Program-made: the position numbers and the translations under genes
The notes under the pieces: model-generated
Databases searched by the model: none
The model's input: only the letters and a program-made list of their open reading frames with translations
Told to the model about the DNA's origin: nothing
NCBI RefSeq assembly: GCF_001590965.1
Contig: NZ_BCTW01000006.1
Coordinates: forward strand, 154,265 to 218,264
Reading direction: 5' to 3'
DNA: 64,000 nt
Source of the DNA: Novosphingobium lentum NBRC 107847
Lineage (GTDB): Bacteria > Pseudomonadota > Alphaproteobacteria > Sphingomonadales > Sphingomonadaceae
In this document: in pieces, positions 59,529-64,000 of the stretch
How the letters are laid out: every line of letters starts with the position of its first letter
How positions within the stretch are numbered: position 1 is the stretch's first letter

Positions 59529-60251
59529 ATGAAGCTTGCAGGCAAAGTCGCGATCATCACCGGCGCGGGCAGCGGCATGGGCGCGGACGAGGCGCGGATG
59601 TTCGCCGCCGAGGGCGCGAAAGTGGTCATCACCGATATCGTCGGCGATGCCTGTCGCAAGGTGGCGGCGGAGATCGGCGAGAGCGCCATCGCGATCGAGC
59701 ACGACGTGGCGGATGAGGCGGGCTGGAGCCGCGTGGTCGCAACCGCGCTGGCCCAATTCGGCAAGATCGATATCCTCGTCAACAATGCCGGGCTGACCAA
59801 GTCCGACACGTTCGACAACACCGATGTGGCGTTCATGCGCCGCATGCTCGACGTGAACATCATCGGTTCGTTCCTGGGCATGAAAGCCGTGCGCGGCCCG
59901 ATGAAGGACAACGGCGGCGGCGCGATCATCAACATCGCCTCGGGTCTCGCCTTCACCAGCCTGCCCGGCTATTTCGCCTATGGCGTGTCCAAATGGGGCG
60001 TGCGCGGCATGACCCGGCTGGGCGCCAAGGAGCTGGCCCCCGACAACATCCGCGTCGTCACGTTGACGCCTGGCGCGATCGAAACGCCCTCGCTGGTCCC
60101 GGCGGTGCGCGAGAATGCCGCCACGATGATCCCGATGGGCCGCGTCGGCGGCGCCGACGAATTTGCGCGCGTGGTGGTGTTCATCGCGTCGGACGACGCC
60201 AGCTACGTTTCGGGCGCCGAATTCCTGATCGACGGCGCGATGATCTGCTGA
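59529..60251 (+). CDS. SDR dehydrogenase
   Basis: 240 residues with TGAGSGMG, NNAG, Ser in NIASGLAF and YGVSK: complete. The fold resembles 3-alpha/20-beta-hydroxysteroid dehydrogenase-type SDRs (DEARMFAAEGAKVVITDIVG), which is a family resemblance and not proof of a steroid substrate. It follows its neighbour by 27 bp and follows GAAGGGATCACC. Confidence 0.9.
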   Translation: MKLAGKVAIITGAGSGMGADEARMFAAEGAKVVITDIVGDACRKVAAEIGESAIAIEHDVADEAGWSRVVATALAQFGKIDILVNNAGLTKSDTFDNTDVAFMRRMLDVNIIGSFLGMKAVRGPMKDNGGGAIINIASGLAFTSLPGYFAYGVSKWGVRGMTRLGAKELAPDNIRVVTLTPGAIETPSLVPAVRENAATMIPMGRVGGADEFARVVVFIASDDASYVSGAEFLIDGAMIC

Positions 60252-60345
60252 ATCGAAATTTGCTGAACTACGATTTGTTGAAGTGATTTGGGCGCATCCT
60301 GCCGCCACGAGGCGGACGGAGCGCCATCAACCGGAGATGGACACG

Positions 60346-61473
60346 ATGGGCAATGCACCGCCGAACGGGATCGTTCCGGCTCAGGGAATTCCGTTCGATC
60401 CCGACGCCTATGACGCCGCGCTGCTCAACGCGATCATCGCGCCGTGGCGGCCCGACGTGCGGATCGCGGATGTGCGGGTGAAGAACGCCAAGCGCTATGG
60501 CGACGGCATGGTCTCCACCGCCGCGCGTGCGTTCCTCGATGTCGACTATGCCCCCGGATCGCCGGTGGACCTGCCGCGCCATCTGGTGCTGAAGCTGGGG
60601 CGCTCGCCCGATTTCATGATCGGCCCGCTCTACCAGAACGAAGTGCGCTTCTATAACATGCTGCGGCCCGAAGTGACCGACATCGAGGCGCCGTTCACGC
60701 TGGGCGGCTCTTACGATCCTGCCACGCAGGCGTTCGCGCTGCTGCTGGGCGACCTGACCGACCAGGCTGCACGCTTTCCCAACGTGCTGTCGAAAACCAC
60801 GCTCGACGAGGTTCGCGCCATTCTCGATGTGCTGGCGCGGCTGCACGCGCGGTACTGGCAATCGCCGCGTTTTTCAGGCGACCTCGCGTTCCTCGAAACG
60901 CACACGCAGGGCGATCTCGCCACGTTCATGCACGATCTGGTGCCGCACGCGATCCAGCAGGAAATCGATACCGAGAACTTCAAGCGCGAACTGGTTGCGC
61001 GCCTGCGCACTTCGGGCGACGAGCTGCGGCGGGGCGTGGCTCGCCTGCACCAGCACCAGCAGACCCTGCCGCACACCGTGCTCCACGGCGACACGCACAT
61101 CGGCAACACCTACCTGCTGCCCGATGGCCGCGCCGGCCTGCTCGACTGGCAGCTGACGGTGCGCGGGCACCACATGCACGACGTCAACTACCTCATTACC
61201 ACCGCGCTGCCGATCGACCTGCGCCGCGACAACGAGCGCGACCTGCTGGCCTTCTATCTCGACCGGCTGCAGGCGTATGGCGTCGCCGAGATGCCCGGGT
61301 TTGATGAAACCTGGGACGAATACCGCCGCTGCCTGGTGTGGGGCGTCTATATCGGCTGGCTGACCACCAACATCGCCAACTATGGCTGGGAAATCAGCGT
61401 TCTCAACCACTTGCGCCTGACCACGGCGTTCGAGGATCACGACACCGCCGCGCTCATCCGTGCGCTGGGCTGA
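60346..61473 (+). CDS. Aminoglycoside-phosphotransferase-fold kinase with canonical active site
   Basis: 375 residues. The Brenner loop is the full H-G-D-x4-N type, TVLHGDTHIGNTYLLPDG, and the metal motif is LLDWQLTVRGHHMHDVNYL. It is the only one of the four island kinases with every expected residue, so real phosphotransfer is most likely here. ATG 60346 lies 9 nt after CGGAG; ATG 60337 is too close. It continues the Rieske-SDR-SDR run. Confidence 0.87.
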   Translation: MGNAPPNGIVPAQGIPFDPDAYDAALLNAIIAPWRPDVRIADVRVKNAKRYGDGMVSTAARAFLDVDYAPGSPVDLPRHLVLKLGRSPDFMIGPLYQNEVRFYNMLRPEVTDIEAPFTLGGSYDPATQAFALLLGDLTDQAARFPNVLSKTTLDEVRAILDVLARLHARYWQSPRFSGDLAFLETHTQGDLATFMHDLVPHAIQQEIDTENFKRELVARLRTSGDELRRGVARLHQHQQTLPHTVLHGDTHIGNTYLLPDGRAGLLDWQLTVRGHHMHDVNYLITTALPIDLRRDNERDLLAFYLDRLQAYGVAEMPGFDETWDEYRRCLVWGVYIGWLTTNIANYGWEISVLNHLRLTTAFEDHDTAALIRALG

Positions 61474-61490
61474 ACCGGAGCATCATCACC

Positions 61491-61958
61491 ATGACACTCG
61501 AAGAACTTTCTGCGCGCGAAGCGATCAAGGACGTGAAGGCCCGCTATTGCTACCACATCGACCTCAAGCACTGGGACGAATACGCCGGCCTGTTCACCGC
61601 CGACGCGATCATGGACGTGGACCAGTCGGTGTCGACGCGCGGGCGGCCCGCCAATCCGACGCCGCGCATCACCGGCAGCGCCGCCATCCGCACATTCATG
61701 CCCCAGATGCTGGATAATGCGGACACCGTGCACCAGGTGCATTCGCCGATCATCGAACTGACCTCGCCCACCACCGCCAAGGCGATCTGGGCGATGGAGG
61801 ACATCGTCAAGATGCCGGGGTTCCATCTCGAGGCGCGCGGGCACTATCACGAGACGTACGCGCTGGTGGGCGGCAAATGGTACATCGCCTCGCTGCACCT
61901 GACCCGCACGTTAATCAACATCTTGGAAGGGACCGAGGCCGGACCGGATCTGGGCTGA
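61491..61958 (+). CDS. SnoaL/NTF2-fold (SnoaL_4) protein
   Basis: 155 residues: SAREAIKDVKARYCYHIDLK, WDEYAGLFTADAIMDVDQSV, VHSPIIELTSPTTAKAIW, YHETYALVGGKWYIASLHLT. Tyr, His and Asp at the expected places match the dehydratase/isomerase-like SnoaL_4 group. It starts 17 bp after the kinase stop with CCGGAG ahead, in the same operon. It could remove a leaving group after phosphorylation; that is inference. Confidence 0.87.
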   Translation: MTLEELSAREAIKDVKARYCYHIDLKHWDEYAGLFTADAIMDVDQSVSTRGRPANPTPRITGSAAIRTFMPQMLDNADTVHQVHSPIIELTSPTTAKAIWAMEDIVKMPGFHLEARGHYHETYALVGGKWYIASLHLTRTLINILEGTEAGPDLG

Positions 61959-62072
61959 ACCGCGCGCCTTGCCGTTTCCTATCCAGAGGCAGGGACACCC
62001 CGGAGCCACGCCGCATAGTCTGCCGATCACGCGGGCGGGTTGCCGCACCGATAGATCGCGAGAGAGAATCTT

Positions 62073-62903
62073 ATGACCAATACCGTGGCGCTGGTGACGG
62101 GCGCGAGTCAGGGCGTGGGCCGCGGGGCCGCGCGCGGGCTCGGCTCGAAAGGCATGACCGTGTACCTCACCGCCCGCAACGCGGACGGGCTGAAAGCGGC
62201 GGCCGCCGAAGTCGATGCCGCCGGCGGCAAGGGCATCGCGGTCGTCTGCGACCATCGCGACGATGCGCAAGTCAAGGCCGTGTTCGATCGGATCGAGCGC
62301 GAGCAGGGCCGGCTCGACCTGCTCATCAACAATGCGGCTGCGGTCTATGGCGACGAACTGTCGAAGCCGGGCGGGTTCTGGGAAAAGGATCTCAAACTTG
62401 CCGACATGATCGTCGTGGGGCTGCGATCGGACTATGTCGCGGCGTTCCATGCCGCGCCGCTGATGATCCGCACCGGCGCCTCGCTGATCGCCAACATCTC
62501 GTTCTATGGCGCGGCGTCGTACTTCGTCGGCCCGGCCTATGGTGCGGCCAAGGCCGGGACCGACAAGATGGTGCACGACATGGCGATCGACCTTGCCGCC
62601 ACCGACGTGGCGATCGTCTCGTACTGGCCGGGCTACGTCCGCACCGACGAATTCCGGGCGATCCCGGAGGAGTTTTTCCCCGAGCCGCTGCGCGCCATCC
62701 TGCCCGAGTTCGAGACGCCGGAATTCACCGGCCTCGTGATCGCCGGCCTGCTCGCCGATCCGGAGCGCAAAGCACTTTCGGGCAAGGCGCTGATCGGGGC
62801 CGAGCTGGGGCTGAAGTACGGCATCAGGGACATCGACGGAAAGCAGCCGCGCACCTGGACGGCGGAAATGGGCCGACCGCTCGACTTTTTCGTCGCGGGC
62901 TGA
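62073..62903 (+). CDS. SDR dehydrogenase (DHRS1-like)
   Basis: 276 residues with TGASQGVG, NNAA, Ser in NISFYGAA and YGAAK: complete catalytic set. The long C-terminal tail (about 200-276) resembles DHRS1-type SDRs, which often act on larger hydrophobic ketones. GAGAGA lies 7-12 nt before the ATG at 62073. Follows a 114-bp spacer, so it may have its own promoter. Confidence 0.88.
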   Translation: MTNTVALVTGASQGVGRGAARGLGSKGMTVYLTARNADGLKAAAAEVDAAGGKGIAVVCDHRDDAQVKAVFDRIEREQGRLDLLINNAAAVYGDELSKPGGFWEKDLKLADMIVVGLRSDYVAAFHAAPLMIRTGASLIANISFYGAASYFVGPAYGAAKAGTDKMVHDMAIDLAATDVAIVSYWPGYVRTDEFRAIPEEFFPEPLRAILPEFETPEFTGLVIAGLLADPERKALSGKALIGAELGLKYGIRDIDGKQPRTWTAEMGRPLDFFVAG

Positions 62904-62952
62904 AGGCAACTGAAATGCGGGGTGGCTCAACCGCCCTTGTGGGAGAGAACCG

Positions 62953-63735
62953 ATGATCGAGGCGCTGCTGGTCGTCTTCACCAACCCCGCCGAGGGGCGC
63001 GACGACGATTTCAATGACTGGTACACCAACGTCCACACCCGCGACGCGCTGGGCTATCGCGGTTCGATCGCGCAGCAGCGGTTCCGCCTGTCGGATGAAC
63101 AGGTTCAGGAATTCCCCGGTGGGCGCTTCTTCTCGAAATATCTGGCGCTGTACGAAGTCTATGATGCCGAACGGTTCGTGCAGGAACACATCGACAATGC
63201 CCTGACCACGCGCATGGTGATCGAGGATTCGATCGACATCTCGCGGCTCGACGATTTTCACTACTACCCGCTGCAATACCGCGACAAGGCGCCGCGCACG
63301 TTCCAGACCGGCAGCGTGGTGGTCGAACAGATCAAGGCGAAGCCGGGCCACGAGGCGCAGTTCCGCGACTGGTACAACGATCACTACCTGCCCGCCCGCT
63401 TCCGCGAGGACGGCATCATTACCGGTGCGCTGCTCGCTTACGACCCGCACGCCCAGCTGGTCGAATTCAGCCCCGAGCACGATCACGTGGGCATCTGGCG
63501 CCTGTCGGACGATGGCGCCCGCGCGCTGTGGCGTTCGCGCGCGCTGAGCGAATGCCCGCACCTCGACGCGGCCTCGCTCGCGGTGACCTGCTGGGATATC
63601 CTGACCGAGCGGATGACCGAGGACGCGATCCATCATCCCACCTCCGCCGGGCTGGCCGGCGCGGAACGCGCGCGCGCGCGCATCAAGGCCGGCGGCACCG
63701 AGATGAAGGATCGCGGCGACCATCTGAAGCACTGA
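62953..63735 (+). CDS. Tandem EthD-like / dimeric alpha-beta-barrel protein
   Basis: 260 residues carrying two similar ferredoxin-like halves, each with a DWYxxxH motif: FNDWYTNVHTRDALGYRGS (about 22-40) and FRDWYNDHYLPARFREDG (about 139-156). Such two-domain EthD-like proteins occur in catabolic operons and may bind or isomerise a product. The first residues (MIEALLVVFTNPAEGRDDDF) are typical. It is 49 bp after the SDR and part of the same run. No established activity for this exact form. Confidence 0.78.
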   Translation: MIEALLVVFTNPAEGRDDDFNDWYTNVHTRDALGYRGSIAQQRFRLSDEQVQEFPGGRFFSKYLALYEVYDAERFVQEHIDNALTTRMVIEDSIDISRLDDFHYYPLQYRDKAPRTFQTGSVVVEQIKAKPGHEAQFRDWYNDHYLPARFREDGIITGALLAYDPHAQLVEFSPEHDHVGIWRLSDDGARALWRSRALSECPHLDAASLAVTCWDILTERMTEDAIHHPTSAGLAGAERARARIKAGGTEMKDRGDHLKH

Positions 63736-63851
63736 ACGGCACGGCCTGCGATACATGCACGATCAAATCATCGTGCATGATGCCAATTGATTTCGCCGAA
63801 CGGCGATGCGATGCAATCGGACAAGCCGCGCGAATCCCCGGGAGTTGATCG

Positions 63852-64000
63852 ATGAAAGTTTCATACCTTTGCATGACGGGCTACGATGGTCCGGCGCCGG
63901 GGATCGAGATCTGGCCGGCGTCTCCGGAGTTCTGCCGGCCGGCGGTGGCGCAAGGGTCGTATGCGCGGTATCTCGAGATGGCCGAGGCGGCGGAGGACTT
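63852..64000 (+). CDS. Luciferase-like (LLM class) flavin oxidoreductase, cut by window end
   Basis: The first 49 residues (MKVSYLCMTGYDGPAPGIEI then WPASPEFCRP, YARYLEMAEAAED) match the N-terminal strand and helix of luciferase-like flavin monooxygenases. The gene is a second LLM enzyme besides the one at 35144. It starts 116 bp after the EthD-like gene. The rest lies outside the window, so no catalytic statement is possible. Confidence 0.75.
   Translation, partial: MKVSYLCMTGYDGPAPGIEIWPASPEFCRPAVAQGSYARYLEMAEAAED

Noticed and set aside
59529..60251. Naming this SDR a hydroxysteroid dehydrogenase
   Set aside because: The general resemblance is shared by many SDRs; no residue pattern seen here proves a steroid substrate.
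33189..64000. Island as an integrative element with att sites or mobility genes
   Set aside because: No integrase, transposase or conjugation gene and no tRNA end within the window.

Overview
The window is high-GC DNA from an alphaproteobacterium, most likely a sphingomonad (Sphingomonadales, Novosphingobium-like). The evidence is the CtrA-inhibitor gene sciP, alphaproteobacterial RpoB/RpoC, a CIRCE-controlled groESL operon, a large sphingomonad-style TonB-dependent receptor, and dispersed intergenic palindromes of the CCCCCGCGAAGGCGGGGG and GTCGTCCCGGG types. Genus is an inference; no rRNA gene is present.

Region 1 (1-33.2 kb) is mostly housekeeping. rpoB and rpoC (rpoC cut by the window start) are read leftward from their own promoter and leader. 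They are separated from, and divergent to, rplJ-rplL, because a DUF2975/HTH regulatory pair and a low-GC foreign-looking gene lie between them. Rightward come rplJ-rplL, a small membrane protein, a cytochrome c lipoprotein, a MATE exporter and groES-groEL. After groEL sits a DUF433/DUF5615 toxin-antitoxin pair, then a GNAT acetyltransferase, DUF445 and an RND efflux pump, sciP with a coupled partner gene, mnmA, a serine hydrolase, PhzF, a CDF metal exporter, pdxH, a DnaJ-type chaperone, a BrkB-like membrane protein and fabI.

Region 2 (33.2-64 kb) is a large accessory catabolic island of many short, often divergent transcription units. It holds nine SDR dehydrogenases, four aminoglycoside-phosphotransferase-fold (ACAD10/11-N-like) kinases, five SnoaL/NTF2-fold proteins, two VOC proteins and two luciferase-like flavin oxidoreductases (one cut by the window end). 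It also holds three Rieske-oxygenase-type polypeptides, an FAD amine-oxidase-like oxidoreductase, a CapA-like metallophosphatase, a Cys/His-less carboxymuconolactone-decarboxylase-fold protein, a tandem EthD-like protein, one TetR regulator and one TonB-dependent receptor. Together these suggest uptake and oxidative breakdown of a hydrophobic, probably polycyclic or terpenoid/aromatic compound. The substrate cannot be read from the sequence.

The most unusual element is a pair of adjacent genes (36358-38427) that look like one Rieske oxygenase divided into two complementary proteins. One keeps the [2Fe-2S] Rieske ligands but has no recognisable mononuclear iron motif. The other keeps the D-x2-H-x4-H iron motif but has lost all Rieske ligands. 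Palindromic candidate operators precede several island units.
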